From: Methylobacterium sp. J-030
GTDB taxonomy: Bacteria; Pseudomonadota; Alphaproteobacteria; Rhizobiales; Beijerinckiaceae
DNA: 64,000 nucleotides
Assembly (NCBI RefSeq): GCF_022829545.1
Contig: NZ_JAKSYM010000225.1
Location: forward strand, 62,001-126,000
Direction of reading: 5' to 3'
Position numbers and translations under genes: made by a program. The notes beneath the pieces were generated by a model. It had not been told where the DNA came from. It made no database searches and worked only from the letters and a program-made list of their open reading frames with translations. Of this stretch, positions 29,840 through 39,885 are shown one piece after another (positions within the stretch are counted from its first letter, which is position 1; every line of letters starts with the position of its first letter).

Positions 29840-30319
29840 ATGATCAAACTCACCGTGAACGGGGCTGCGCGCAGCTTCGACGGCGACCCCGACATGCCGC
29901 TGCTGTGGTACCTGCGGGACGAGCTCCAGCTCACCGGCACCAAGTTCGGCTGCGGCGTCTCGCTCTGCGGGGCCTGCACGATCCACCTCGGCGGCGCCGC
30001 GACCCGCGCCTGCATCACGCCGGTCTCGGCGGCCGAGGGCCAGGAGGTCGTCACCATTGAGGGCCTGTCGCCGGACGGCAACCACCCGGTGCAGGTGGCG
30101 TGGCGCGACCAGAACGTCGCCCAGTGCGGCTTCTGCCAGTGCGGCCAGATCATGCAGGCCGCCGCCCTCCTCAAGGATACGCCAAAACCCTCCGACGAGG
30201 ACATCGACACCACGATGGGCGGCAACATCTGCCGCTGCGGCACCTACCCGCGCATCCGCGCCGCGATCCACCAGGCCGCCGGCCAGACGGCGCCCGCCAG
30301 CAAGGGAGAGCGCCTGTGA
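29840..30319 (+). CDS. iorA: Molybdenum hydroxylase small subunit, two [2Fe-2S] clusters (IorA-like)
   Basis: 159 residues. The plant-type [2Fe-2S] ligands are in [14 protein letters not shown] with a later Cys at TRACITP. The second cluster is in [10 protein letters not shown] and [18 protein letters not shown] 29840 is chosen for homology over longer frames. It passes electrons from the molybdenum site of the large subunit, to which it is coupled by a GTGA overlap. It resembles isoquinoline 1-oxidoreductase and related aldehyde dehydrogenases. Confidence 0.92.
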   Translation: MIKLTVNGAARSFDGDPDMPLLWYLRDELQLTGTKFGCGVSLCGACTIHLGGAATRACITPVSAAEGQEVVTIEGLSPDGNHPVQVAWRDQNVAQCGFCQCGQIMQAAALLKDTPKPSDEDIDTTMGGNICRCGTYPRIRAAIHQAAGQTAPASKGERL

Positions 30320-32646
30320 TCCACGACGCCAAGCTCGCCGCCGAGCGCGCCGCCGGCACCAAGCCGGCCCTCGACAACGTCAGCCGCCGCGGCATCCTCG
30401 GCGGCGCCGGAGCCCTGGTTCTGGCCCTTTCGCTGCGTCCTGCGAAGGCCGACGAGACCCAGACCGAGGAGCAGAAACAACAAAAATTCGGCGCCGACGG
30501 CATGCCCCACGGCTGGCGCGACGATCCGAAGGTGTTCGTCGCCATCGCGCCGGACGGCACCGTCACGGTGACCAATCACCGCTCCGACATGGGCCAGGGC
30601 ATCCGCACCTCGGTGGCCTTCACGGTGGCCGACGAGCTGGAGGCCGACTGGTCGAAGGTGAAGGTGGTCCAGGCCTGGGGCGACGAGACCCGCTTCGGCA
30701 ACCAGGACACGGACGGCTCGCGCTCGACCCGGCACTTCTTCCAGCATTTCCGCCACGCCGGCGCCGCCGCGCGGCTGATGCTGATCCAGGCCGCGGCCAA
30801 GCAATGGGGCGTGCCGGCCGCCGAGGTCACGGCTGTCAACCATACGCTGACGCACGCCAAGTCGGGCCGCACCCTCGGCTACGGCGCGGTGGCGCAGGCC
30901 GCCGCCGAGCTGCCGGTGCCGACCGACGTCACGCTGAAGGACCCGAAGGACTTCCGCTACATCGGCACCGGCAAGATCGGGCTGATCGATAACTTCGACA
31001 TCACCACGGGCCGGGCCGTCTACGGCCTCGACACCAAGCTCGACGGGATGCTGTACGCGGTCGTCGCGCGGCCTGCCGTCTATGGCGGCACGGTGAAGTC
31101 GTTCGACGACAGCGCGGCCATGAAGGTCCCGGGCGTCGTCAAGATCTTCAAGATCGACGCCACCCCGATTCCCACGGAGTTCATGCCGCTCGGCGGCGTC
31201 GCCGTGGTGGCCAAGAACACCTGGGCGGCCCTGAAGGCGCGCGATGCCCTCAAGATCACTTGGGACGACGGCCCGAACGCCGGCTACGACACCGACGCGT
31301 TCCGCAAGGAGCTGGAGGCCGCCGCGCGCAAGCCCGGCAAGGTCGTGCGCAACCAGGGCGACGTCGACGGCGCCCTGGCCAAGGCCAAGACGAAGGTCCA
31401 GGCCGAGTACTTCGTGCCCCACCTCGCCCAGGCGCCGATGGAGCCCCCGGCGGCGGTGGCCCGCGTGAAGGACGGGTTCTGCGAGGCCTGGGCCTGCGTC
31501 CAGGGTCCGCAGGCGGCCAACGACCGCCTGATGAAAGCGCTCAAGCTCCCCGACGACAAGGTCAAGGTGAACGTCACGCTGCTCGGTGGCGGGTTCGGCC
31601 GCAAGTCCAAGCCCGATTACGTGGTCGAGGCGGCGCTCTGCTCGCAGGCCGTGGGCGGCGCGCCGGTGAAGCTCGCCTGGACCCGCGAGGACGACATCCA
31701 CCACGGCTTCTACCACACGATCTCGGTGGAGCACCTAGAGGCCGGCCTCGACGAGAAGGGCATGCCGGTGGCGTGGCTGCACCGCTCGGTGGCGCCGACG
31801 ATCGGCTCGATCTTCGCGCCCGATCCGAAGCACGAGCTGCCGTTCGAGCTCGGGATGGGGCTGGTCAACACGCCGCTCAACATCCCGAACATGCGGCTGG
31901 AGAACCCCGAGGCCGCCGCCCATGTCCGGGTCGGCTGGTTCCGCTCGGTGTCGAACATCCCGCACGCCTTCGCGATCCAGTCCTTCGTGTCGGAGTTGGC
32001 GCACGCCGCCGGCCGCGAGCCGAAGGCGTACCTGCTCGAACTCATCGGCCCGGATCGCAAGATCAGCCCGACCGAGATCGGCGATGTCTGGAACTACGGC
32101 GAGGATCCGAAGCGCTACCCGATCGACACCGGCCGCCTGCGCGGCGTGATCGAGGCGGCCGCCAAGGGCGCCGGCTGGGGTCGGGATATGCCGAAGGGAC
32201 GCGGCCTCGGCATCGCCGGCCATTACAGCTTCGTCACCTACACGGCCGTGGCGGCCGAGGTGGAGGTCGACGACAAGGGCCAGGTCCAGGTGAAGGCGAT
32301 CGACATCGCGGTCGATTGTGGCCCGCAGGTGAACCCGGAGCGCATCCGTTCGCAGATGGAAGGCGCGGTCGTCATGGGGATGGGGCTCGCCCTCACCTCC
32401 GAGATCACCTTCAAGCAGGGCCGGGCGGTGCAGAACAACTTCGACGGCTACGAGATCATCCGGATCGACGCCGCCCCGAAGGTGGTCCGCGTGCACCTCG
32501 TGCCGACCGGCGCCTGGGACGGGCCGCTCGGCGGCGTCGGCGAGCCCGGCGTGCCGCCGGTGGCGCCGGCGATCGCCAACGCGATCTTCGCGGCCACCGG
32601 CCGGCGGGTCCGGCAATTGCCGATCCGCGATCAGCTGAGCGCCTGA
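30316..32646 (+). CDS. iorB: Molybdopterin-binding aldehyde/isoquinoline oxidoreductase large subunit (IorB-like)
   Basis: 776 residues from GTG 30316. A twin-arginine signal ([18 protein letters not shown]) indicates folded export to the periplasm together with IorA. The molybdopterin cytosine dinucleotide-binding regions include [25 protein letters not shown], and the C-terminal [23 protein letters not shown] (read in parts) with the catalytic Glu. The family oxidises aldehydes or N-heterocycles. A third cytochrome c subunit and an XdhC-like maturation factor, common partners, are absent here. The substrate is unknown. Confidence 0.9.
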   Translation: MIHDAKLAAERAAGTKPALDNVSRRGILGGAGALVLALSLRPAKADETQTEEQKQQKFGADGMPHGWRDDPKVFVAIAPDGTVTVTNHRSDMGQGIRTSVAFTVADELEADWSKVKVVQAWGDETRFGNQDTDGSRSTRHFFQHFRHAGAAARLMLIQAAAKQWGVPAAEVTAVNHTLTHAKSGRTLGYGAVAQAAAELPVPTDVTLKDPKDFRYIGTGKIGLIDNFDITTGRAVYGLDTKLDGMLYAVVARPAVYGGTVKSFDDSAAMKVPGVVKIFKIDATPIPTEFMPLGGVAVVAKNTWAALKARDALKITWDDGPNAGYDTDAFRKELEAAARKPGKVVRNQGDVDGALAKAKTKVQAEYFVPHLAQAPMEPPAAVARVKDGFCEAWACVQGPQAANDRLMKALKLPDDKVKVNVTLLGGGFGRKSKPDYVVEAALCSQAVGGAPVKLAWTREDDIHHGFYHTISVEHLEAGLDEKGMPVAWLHRSVAPTIGSIFAPDPKHELPFELGMGLVNTPLNIPNMRLENPEAAAHVRVGWFRSVSNIPHAFAIQSFVSELAHAAGREPKAYLLELIGPDRKISPTEIGDVWNYGEDPKRYPIDTGRLRGVIEAAAKGAGWGRDMPKGRGLGIAGHYSFVTYTAVAAEVEVDDKGQVQVKAIDIAVDCGPQVNPERIRSQMEGAVVMGMGLALTSEITFKQGRAVQNNFDGYEIIRIDAAPKVVRVHLVPTGAWDGPLGGVGEPGVPPVAPAIANAIFAATGRRVRQLPIRDQLSA

Positions 32647-32721
32647 ACCGTCGCCAGCCGCGACACGTTGGGGCCGTGGGGAAACCCGCGGCCCCTTCTT
32701 TCTGGAAAGAGACCCGATCCG

Positions 32722-33099
32722 ATGATGCGTTGCGCCCTGACCGCCTGCCTGATCCTGACGGCGGCCCCCGCCCTCGCCTCACCCTGTGGCGACCGGATCG
32801 ACAGCGTATCGAAGCGGGTCCAGTCCGAGGTGACGCAATCGATCTCCGCCTCGACCAGCGGCCAGGGCAGCGCGGCCAAGCGCGGCGGCGAGGGGCTGAC
32901 CGGCACGGAGGGCCAGCGCGCGAACGAGGCGCCCCAGGCTCCGCCGGAGAAGTCGGCCCAGGCCGGCCAGGGGGCGGATGCCGCCCAGCAGGCGAAGGTC
33001 GCCCTGGACGAGGCGCGCACGGCGGATTCGAAGGGCGACGCCAAGGCCTGCGAGGCGGCCGTGTCGCGGGCCGAGCAGCAGCTCAAGAAGGCGCCCTGA
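32722..33099 (+). CDS. Small exported protein
   Basis: 125 residues from ATG 32722 with a Sec signal peptide (CALTACLILTAAPALA). The mature part starts CGDRIDSVSKRV, has a Gly/Ser/Ala/Gln-rich low-complexity middle and ends in a helical tail (ARTADSKGDAKACEAAVSRAEQQLKK) with two Cys overall. No family is recognised. It follows iorB by 75 bp and may be co-transcribed, without evidence for joint function. Confidence 0.6.
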   Translation: MMRCALTACLILTAAPALASPCGDRIDSVSKRVQSEVTQSISASTSGQGSAAKRGGEGLTGTEGQRANEAPQAPPEKSAQAGQGADAAQQAKVALDEARTADSKGDAKACEAAVSRAEQQLKKAP

Positions 33100-33186
33100 G
33101 GCATAGCCCAATGGCCGGTCTTTGAGGAAAGCCGGCCCGGTCGAACCGGTACGCGGACTTGGCCAGCCACTCGGATCCAATCCGCG

Positions 33187-33230
33187 CCCTCATCCTGAGG
33201 TGCCGCGAAGCGGAGGCCTCAGGATGAGGG
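33187..33230. repeat. Palindromic repeat, family C copy 1
   Basis: CCCTCATCCTGAGG (33187-33200) and CCTCAGGATGAGGG (33217-33230) are a perfect 14-bp inverted repeat with a 16-nt loop, between two convergent genes. The same ends occur at 57381-57494. CTCATCCTGAGG repeats are widespread in Hyphomicrobiales intergenic DNA. Here it could also terminate transcription from both sides. Confidence 0.65.
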
Positions 33231-33262
33231 CGTGGGTGGGATGACGATCGCCCCGGCTGCCC

Positions 33263-34057
33263 TCATCGCCCAAGCGCGCTGATCTCGATCACGAATTTCC
33301 GCCGCAGCGCCCGCGAGAAATCGCCATAGCCCGCCGCCGCCAGCAGGAACGCGCCCGGACCGCCGAGGACGTGGGCGCGATACCATTGCTCCAGGCTCGT
33401 GCGCTCCTGCGGCAGCGGGGTCGGGAGCAGGCCGTAGCCCGGTGCCCGGTAGGCGCCGGCCCCGACCACGTCGTTCTCCCCTGGCACCAGGATCGGCAGG
33501 CCGTTGACCGTCGCCCCGGTGTCGAGCAGGGCCCGGTGCGCGTCGGTCAAGCTGTCGGCGTCGGTGCAATTGTCGATGCCGTCGCCCGAGACATCGATCA
33601 CCACGCGTTCGGCCGGGACCGGCAGCGCCGGCAGCACCCCCACGGTCACAGTCCGGAACATCTGGCCGAGGCAGGTGAACTCGCCCGCCTGCCGGGGCGT
33701 GGCCCGGACCAGCGCCGCGGTGGCGATGGCGTCGACCCGGCTGGCGATCCGCCGCCAGCCGACAGCGAGACTGGCCCGGTCCGCCCAGGTCACCATCGCG
33801 AACAGGATGCCGCCCGGATTGCCCGTGATCGCGCCGACCACGGCGGGATCCTCCAGGGCCTCGGCGATGCCCTCCATCTGAAGCCGGAAGCGGGTGTCGT
33901 CGACGGATTGCGAGACGTCTACGGAGACCACCAGCGCGGTGGCCACGCTCTCGGCCGCGGAGGCGGGCGGCAGGCCCAGGATGAGGGCGAGGATCGGGGC
34001 GGCCGCCCGCGCCGCGCCGCGGAACAGCCATCCCGAACCCGTCCGCATCCTCGGCAT
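33263..34057 (-). CDS. DUF1194 family exported protein with von Willebrand A-like fold
   Basis: 264 residues from ATG 34057 (an earlier in-frame ATG at 34117 is possible). A signal peptide (APILALILGLPPASA) precedes VVSVDVSQSVDD, a DxSxS metal-ion site of VWA type. The ATP-independent core follows with VVIDVSGDGIDN. The family is common in alphaproteobacteria and its function is unknown. Presumed periplasmic. It is convergent with the small exported protein. Confidence 0.85.
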   Translation of the reverse strand: MPRMRTGSGWLFRGAARAAAPILALILGLPPASAAESVATALVVSVDVSQSVDDTRFRLQMEGIAEALEDPAVVGAITGNPGGILFAMVTWADRASLAVGWRRIASRVDAIATAALVRATPRQAGEFTCLGQMFRTVTVGVLPALPVPAERVVIDVSGDGIDNCTDADSLTDAHRALLDTGATVNGLPILVPGENDVVGAGAYRAPGYGLLPTPLPQERTSLEQWYRAHVLGGPGAFLLAAAGYGDFSRALRRKFVIEISALGR

Positions 34058-34260
34058 GGGTGTCCCCGGACCTCGCGCGGCCGGAGGGCCACGCGGGATC
34101 GTTAGGGCACGTTTCAAGTCACGGTGAAACCGACCTTTCGGGGGAGAGGAGGATCGGCGAGGATCCGACTCCGGCGGCGCTCCCGCTCGTCTCGGAGTGG
34201 ATCGTCCCGGACGTACCCCGCGCCCGGGATATGGGGGCGGCCGAACCGCTCCCGGCAGCC

Positions 34261-34485
34261 TCAGGCCGCTTTGGCCGCCAGGGCGTGGCGGTGGCCGTTC
34301 AGGCCGGCGCAGAGATCGTCGATCTCCGTGAGGTTCAGGGCCTCGCCGGTCTGGCCGGCGATCGTGTTGATCAGGTGGTCCTGGCGTGGGTCGAAGGGAT
34401 GTCCCTGCATCCGGTAGAATTGATAATAGCGCAACGCCGCCAGGACGGTGTCACGCTCGCGGTCGGTTACGGTGAAGTGCTGCAT
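34261..34485 (-). CDS. Small conserved hypothetical protein
   Basis: 74 residues from ATG 34485, preceded by AAGGGGAAG about 10 nt upstream. The sequence is soluble and helical: MQHFTVTDRERDTVLAALRYYQFYRMQ, then HLINTIAGQTGEALNLTEIDDLCAGLN. It resembles short proteins of unknown function from Hyphomicrobiales. The regular codon use and ribosome-binding site support a gene. Confidence 0.65.
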   Translation of the reverse strand: MQHFTVTDRERDTVLAALRYYQFYRMQGHPFDPRQDHLINTIAGQTGEALNLTEIDDLCAGLNGHRHALAAKAA

Positions 34486-34702
34486 GGGTGTTGCTTCCCC
34501 TTGTGGCTTCAACGAACGCTCGGGAGGGCCGCGACGCCGAGCCCAAGCTTGACCGTTGTAGCCGGTCGGCAACTCTCCGAACAGTTCTTGACAGCTCGCA
34601 GGGACGTGATTCGCGAAAATTAGGACATCGATCCTTGACGGCCGCAATGCCTTTGAGGCCGAAATACACAACCTTTTGAGGGCTTTGCCGGCTCAGATAC
34701 GG

Positions 34703-35416
34703 TCACAGCTCCAGATCGGTCAGATAGCGCGGCAGCGCCTCGCTGGCCGGACCGTACCGGGCGTCGTCGAACGCGTCGGCATTGTCGGAGGGTTCGAGGT
34801 TGATCTCGCAGGTCGGAATCCCGAGGGCCCGGGCCTGCCGCACGTAGCCGGCCGCCGGATAGACCGCCCCCGACGTGCCGACCGCCACGAACAGGTCGGC
34901 CTCCGCGAGCGCCGCCTCGATCGCGTCGCGGTGCATCGGCATCTCGCCGAACCAGACCACGTCGGGCCGCATCCGGCCGAGCGTGCCGCAGGCCGGGCAG
35001 GACTCCGCCCGGGTCAGGTCCGCGCGCCAGGGCGTCACCGCCCCGCAGGCGCAGCAGCGGGCCTTGAGCAGCTCGCCGTGCATATGGACGACCGCCCGGG
35101 AGCCGGCCCGCTCGTGCAGGTCGTCGACGTTCTGCGTGCACAGGAACAGCCGCCCGCCCCGTGCGGCGAGCCGGGCCTCGGCCTGGGCCAGGGCGACGTG
35201 CGCGGCGTTCGGCGCGGCCGCGATCACGCCGCGGCGGCGATGGTCGTAGAAGTCGAGCACCGTATCGGGATCCGCCGCATAGGCCTCCGGGGTGGCGAGC
35301 TTCATGGGATCGAACCGCGCCCAGATCCCGCCGCGGTCCCGGAACGTGCCGAGCCCGCTCTCGGCCGAGACGCCGGCCCCAGTCAGCACGAAGATGGTTT
35401 TGGGTTGTTCCGTCAT
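34703..35416 (-). CDS. cobB: NAD+-dependent protein deacylase, sirtuin CobB type
   Basis: 237-residue sirtuin that removes acyl groups from lysines and makes nicotinamide and O-acyl-ADP-ribose. It shows GAGVSAESGLGTFRDRGGIW, the catalytic site TQNVDDLHERAG, HMHGEL, and the zinc ligands C-C-A-C and C-P-A-C. The FYDHRRR segment (Tyr-x-x-Arg) is the class III signature linked to desuccinylation/demalonylation in E. coli CobB and SIRT5. It may counteract the Pat-like acetyltransferase at 1759-4449. Confidence 0.95.
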   Translation of the reverse strand: MTEQPKTIFVLTGAGVSAESGLGTFRDRGGIWARFDPMKLATPEAYAADPDTVLDFYDHRRRGVIAAAPNAAHVALAQAEARLAARGGRLFLCTQNVDDLHERAGSRAVVHMHGELLKARCCACGAVTPWRADLTRAESCPACGTLGRMRPDVVWFGEMPMHRDAIEAALAEADLFVAVGTSGAVYPAAGYVRQARALGIPTCEINLEPSDNADAFDDARYGPASEALPRYLTDLEL

Positions 35417-35641
35417 GCGCGTGCTCCGGTATCCGGACGGATCCGATGTTGCGCCGCCGATCCTCGATGTCCAGGGTTCCCGCCAGCTCCGGTTCTCCGG
35501 AACGGCGACCGTTCACCCTCGTATCGAGAGATCGGATCCGAAAGGTCCAGACCCAGCCCTGTTAAAGTGTTGCCGACGGCCGCCCCGAGTGAAGTTTTCT
35601 TCACATCAGTCAAAGGGTTATCACGCCCTATGCGCTGCCGT

Positions 35642-35733
35642 CGTCCTGGCGAGCGCCAGCGAAGCAATCCAGGGTGGCGCACGCTCCCCGAGGTCGCGCT
35701 GCCCTGGGTCGCTACGCTGCGCTCGCGATGACG
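35642..35733. repeat. Intergenic inverted repeat, family D copy 2
   Basis: The left arm GCGAAGCAATCCAGGGTGGC (35660 on) pairs with mismatches to GCCCTGGGTCGCTACGCTGC (35701 on). The outer ends read CGTCCTGGCGAGCG and GCGCTCGCGATGACG. Same build as 1618-1710. Confidence 0.6.
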
Positions 35734-35768
35734 GCGAGCGGTCGCGGCCAGGTCCAGCGTCACACACC

Positions 35769-35807
35769 TTGAAAGGGCTGGGGCCGCGCCCTTTGGAAAC
35801 CCGTGAC
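35769..35807. repeat. Family A hairpin, solitary copy
   Basis: AAAGGGC (35772-35778) pairs with GCCCTTT (35788-35794), followed by GGAAACCCGTGAC. Read on the minus strand this begins GTCACGGGTTTCCAAAGGGC, matching the outer ends of the composite elements at 11156 and 56743. Confidence 0.6.
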
Positions 35808-35917
35808 GGGGAAACGCTGGACCACGACGACCGGCTGTGACCTCCTGCCGCCGCGATGACGGCCGCCCGAATCGGCGCGGACCGTGCATCGGCCCCTCGG
35901 CGCAGAGGAGGAACCGG

Positions 35918-37345
35918 ATGCCCGAATTCGACCTGGCGATCCGCGGCGGCACTGTGGTCACCGCCAGCGACACGGTGCGGGCCGATATCGGCGTGTGCGG
36001 CGGCCGCATCGTCGCGGTGGCCGAGGGCATCGCCGACGCCGCCCGGGTGATCGACGCCTCCGGCCTGCTCGTCCTGCCCGGCGGGATCGACAGCCACGTC
36101 CACATCGCCCAGGACCCGGGGCCGGGCATCGTCATGGCCGACGACTTCGCCAGCGCCACCCGGGCCGCGGCGGCGGGCGGCAACACCTGCGTGATGCCCT
36201 TCGCGGTCCAGCCGCGGGGCGGCTCGCTGCGCCAAGCCGTCGACGCCTATCGGGCCAAGGCCGAAGGCCAGTGCCACGTGGACGTGGCGATCCACATGAT
36301 CATCTCCGACCCGAGCGAGGCGGTGCTCGGCCAGGAACTGCCGGCGCTGGTGGCCGACGGCTACACCTCGTTCAAGGTCTTCATGACCTACGATGACCTC
36401 GTCCTGAACGACCGCCAGCTCCTCGACGTGTTCCACGTCGCCCGGCGGCAGGGCGCCCGGGTGATGGTCCACGCCGAGGGCTACGACGCGATCCGCTATC
36501 TCAGCGACCGGCTGGAGCGGGCGGGCGAGACCAAGCCCTACGGCCACGCCCTGTCGCGGCCCGAGGTGGTCGAGCGGGAGGCCGCCCACCGGGCGATCAG
36601 CCACGCCGAGCTGATCGACCTGCCGATCGTGATCGTCCACGTCTCGGGCCGCGAGGCCACCGAGCAGATCGCCTGGGCGCAGGCACGGGGGCTCAAGATC
36701 CGGGCCGAGACCTGCCCGCAATACCTGACCCTCACGGCCGAGCACATGAAGGGGCTCGGCCTCGACGATCCGATGGCCGGGGCGAAGTACGTCTGCTCGC
36801 CGCCGCCCCGGGATCAAGAGAGCCAGGAGGCGGTCTGGTCGGGGATCCGACGCGGGATCTTCGACGTGGTCTCCTCCGACCACTCGCCGTTCCGCTACGA
36901 CGACCCGCAGGGCAAGCTGAACCCGCGCGGAAAGACCTCGTTCCGCTGGATCCCGAACGGCATCCCGGGCGTGGAGACGCGGCTGCCGGTGTTCTTCTCG
37001 GAGGGCGTCTCGAAGGGGCGGATCAGCCTCAACCAGTTCGCCGCGCTGACCGCCACGAACCACGCCAAGCTCTACGGGCTGTATCCGCGCAAGGGCTCGA
37101 TCGCCCCGGGCTTCGACGCCGACCTGACCCTCTGGGACCCCAACAGGCGCGAGACCATCCGCCAGGAGACCCTGCATCACGGCTCGGACTACACCCCCTG
37201 GGAGGGTTTTGACGTCACCGGCTGGCCGGTGATGACCATCGCGGGCGGGCAGGTGATCGCCGAGGACGGCAAGGTCCTGTCCGCGCCGGGCCGCGGGCGG
37301 GTGCTCGACCGGGCGGTCGACCCGGCCGAGCGACGGGACGTCTGA
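35918..37345 (+). CDS. hydA: Dihydropyrimidinase / D-hydantoinase
   Basis: 475-residue amidohydrolase that opens dihydropyrimidine or 5-substituted hydantoin rings. ATG 35918 follows AGGAGG by 6 nt. The binuclear metal site is visible: HVH in GGIDSHVHIAQ, the carbamylated Lys in SFKVFMTY, His in MVHAEG, His in VIVHVSG, and Asp in VVSSDHSPF. It heads a run of five genes with an ABC transporter 47 bp downstream, suggesting uptake and ring opening of a pyrimidine, hydantoin or similar compound. No carbamoyl hydrolase is present in the window. Confidence 0.92.
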   Translation: MPEFDLAIRGGTVVTASDTVRADIGVCGGRIVAVAEGIADAARVIDASGLLVLPGGIDSHVHIAQDPGPGIVMADDFASATRAAAAGGNTCVMPFAVQPRGGSLRQAVDAYRAKAEGQCHVDVAIHMIISDPSEAVLGQELPALVADGYTSFKVFMTYDDLVLNDRQLLDVFHVARRQGARVMVHAEGYDAIRYLSDRLERAGETKPYGHALSRPEVVEREAAHRAISHAELIDLPIVIVHVSGREATEQIAWAQARGLKIRAETCPQYLTLTAEHMKGLGLDDPMAGAKYVCSPPPRDQESQEAVWSGIRRGIFDVVSSDHSPFRYDDPQGKLNPRGKTSFRWIPNGIPGVETRLPVFFSEGVSKGRISLNQFAALTATNHAKLYGLYPRKGSIAPGFDADLTLWDPNRRETIRQETLHHGSDYTPWEGFDVTGWPVMTIAGGQVIAEDGKVLSAPGRGRVLDRAVDPAERRDV

Positions 37346-37392
37346 CGGCCGCGCTGGCCCGCCGCTTGCCTGGACTCCGGGGGGAGCTTCGC

Positions 37393-38388
<996 letters not shown>

Positions 38389-38405
38389 CAGTCACGGAGA
38401 CGACG

Positions 38406-39662
38406 ATGGACCTTTCCCCGAGCCGGCGCACGCTCCTGAAGGGTGCCGGAGCGCTGGCCGCCATGCCGGTGACCGGCTTCCCGGCCGTGCACGCCGCCGA
38501 GCCCGTGACCTTGCGCTACCTCGGCACCGCGGTGAGCCAATCGTCCGACATCGCCCGGAAGGTGAAGGAGGATCTCGGCATCACCCTCGAATACATGCCG
38601 GTCGTGACCGACGAGGTGACGAAGCGCGCGGTGACGCAGCCGAACTCCTTCGACCTGATCGACACCGAGTATTTCAGCCTGAAGAAGATCATCCCCTCGG
38701 GCAACCTCGCCGGCCTGGACGCCAAGCGGATCAAGCTCGCCGACAGGATCACCGGCGTGTTCACCAAGGGCGAGGTGAACGGGAAGCGGATCGGCGACCA
38801 GGGCACCGCCCCGCGAAAAGTGTTCTACCTCGAAGGGCAGAACGCCAAGACCTTCGCGGCCGCGCCGACCGAGTGGCTGACCCTGATCCCCACCACCTAC
38901 AACGCCGACACGCTCGGCATCCGGCCCGACCTAATCAGGCGGCCGGTCACGAGCTGGAAGGACCTCCTCGACCCCGCGTTCAAGGGCAAGGCCTCGATCC
39001 TCAACATCCCGTCGATCGGCATCATGGACGCCGCCATGGTGGTGGAGGCCAGCGGCGACTACACCTACGGCGACAAGGGCAACATGACCAAGCCCGAGAT
39101 CGACCGCACCATCAAGGTGCTGATCGAGGCCAAGCGTGCCGGCCAGTTCCGGGCCTTCTGGCAGGACTTCAACGAATCCGTGAACCTGATGGCCTCGGGC
39201 GAGACGGTGATCCAGTCGATGTGGTCGCCGGCGGTGACCAAGGTGCGCGCGCAGGGCGTGCCGTGCGTCTACCAGCCGCTGAAGGAGGGCTACCGGGCCT
39301 GGGCCCAGGGCTTTGGCGTCCCGAAGACCCTGAGCGGCCGGAAGCTCGACGCCGCCTACGACTTCATCAACTGGTTCCTGTCCGGCTGGGCCGGGGCCTA
39401 CCTCAACCGGCAGGGCTACTATTCCGCGGTGCTGGAGACCGCCCGGGAGAACATGCAGCCCTACGAATGGGCCTTCTGGATGGAGGGCAAGCCCGCCGAG
39501 AAGGACATCCTGGGCCCGGACGGCACGCTGATCGAGAAGGCCGGCGCCACCCGCGACGGCGGCTCCTTCGACCAGCGCATGGGCGCGGTCGCCTGCTGGA
39601 ACGCCGTGATGGACGAGAACACCTACATGGTGCGCAAGTGGAACGAGTTCATCGCCGCGTGA
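38406..39662 (+). CDS. ABC transporter periplasmic substrate-binding protein, PotD-like
   Basis: 418 residues with a twin-arginine signal (SRRTLLKGAGALAAMPVTG) ending near HAAEP. The mature protein has the type II periplasmic-binding fold of the spermidine/putrescine group: TSWKDLLDPAFKGKASIL, DYTYG, WSPAVTKVRAQGV and YDFINWFLSGW. Tat export is unusual but recurrent in this group. The substrate is unproven; the neighbouring dihydropyrimidinase suggests a cyclic amide or pyrimidine instead of a polyamine. Confidence 0.9.
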   Translation: MDLSPSRRTLLKGAGALAAMPVTGFPAVHAAEPVTLRYLGTAVSQSSDIARKVKEDLGITLEYMPVVTDEVTKRAVTQPNSFDLIDTEYFSLKKIIPSGNLAGLDAKRIKLADRITGVFTKGEVNGKRIGDQGTAPRKVFYLEGQNAKTFAAAPTEWLTLIPTTYNADTLGIRPDLIRRPVTSWKDLLDPAFKGKASILNIPSIGIMDAAMVVEASGDYTYGDKGNMTKPEIDRTIKVLIEAKRAGQFRAFWQDFNESVNLMASGETVIQSMWSPAVTKVRAQGVPCVYQPLKEGYRAWAQGFGVPKTLSGRKLDAAYDFINWFLSGWAGAYLNRQGYYSAVLETARENMQPYEWAFWMEGKPAEKDILGPDGTLIEKAGATRDGGSFDQRMGAVACWNAVMDENTYMVRKWNEFIAA

Positions 39663-39680
39663 GCGGTCTGCGCGCCCGCG

Positions 39681-39862
39681 CTCCCTCCCCCCTCTGCGGG
39701 GGAGGGTGGCCCGCGGAGCGGGTCGGGCCGGGACTTCGTCCCGCAAGAGGGGAGCGACGCATCCGAACAGGGCACGACAGGCGTGAAACCCTGACCCGTC
39801 GCGCCGCCCCTCTCCCCCCCTGCTTCGCAGGGTACCCTCCCCCGCAGAGGGGGGAGGGAGGC
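39681..39862. repeat. Composite palindromic element, family B copy 2, inside the ABC operon
   Basis: Outer ends CTCCCTCCCCCCTCTGCGGG (39681 on) and ACCCTCCCCCGCAGAGGGGG (39834 on) are inverted repeats about 27 bp long, enclosing about 125 bp. The interior also carries inverted GC-rich pieces and a GGGACTTCGTCCC hairpin. The element lies between the substrate-binding-protein gene and the permease gene and resembles a MITE-like insertion. Confidence 0.65.
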
Positions 39863-39885
39863 GCGCGTGGGTCGAGGGCCATCCG

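Larger units (their letters stand above)
35417..35917. other. 501-bp divergent region upstream of cobB and the dihydropyrimidinase
   Basis: Contains repeat family D copy 2 (35642-35733) followed immediately by a family A hairpin (35769-35807). AGGAGG (35906-35911) is the ribosome-binding site of the next gene. Promoters for both genes should lie between 35417 and 35640, but none is convincing. Confidence 0.45.

Noticed and set aside
39681..39862. CRISPR-like array
   Set aside because: The repeats are inverted palindromes and not spaced direct repeats with unique spacers; no cas genes.
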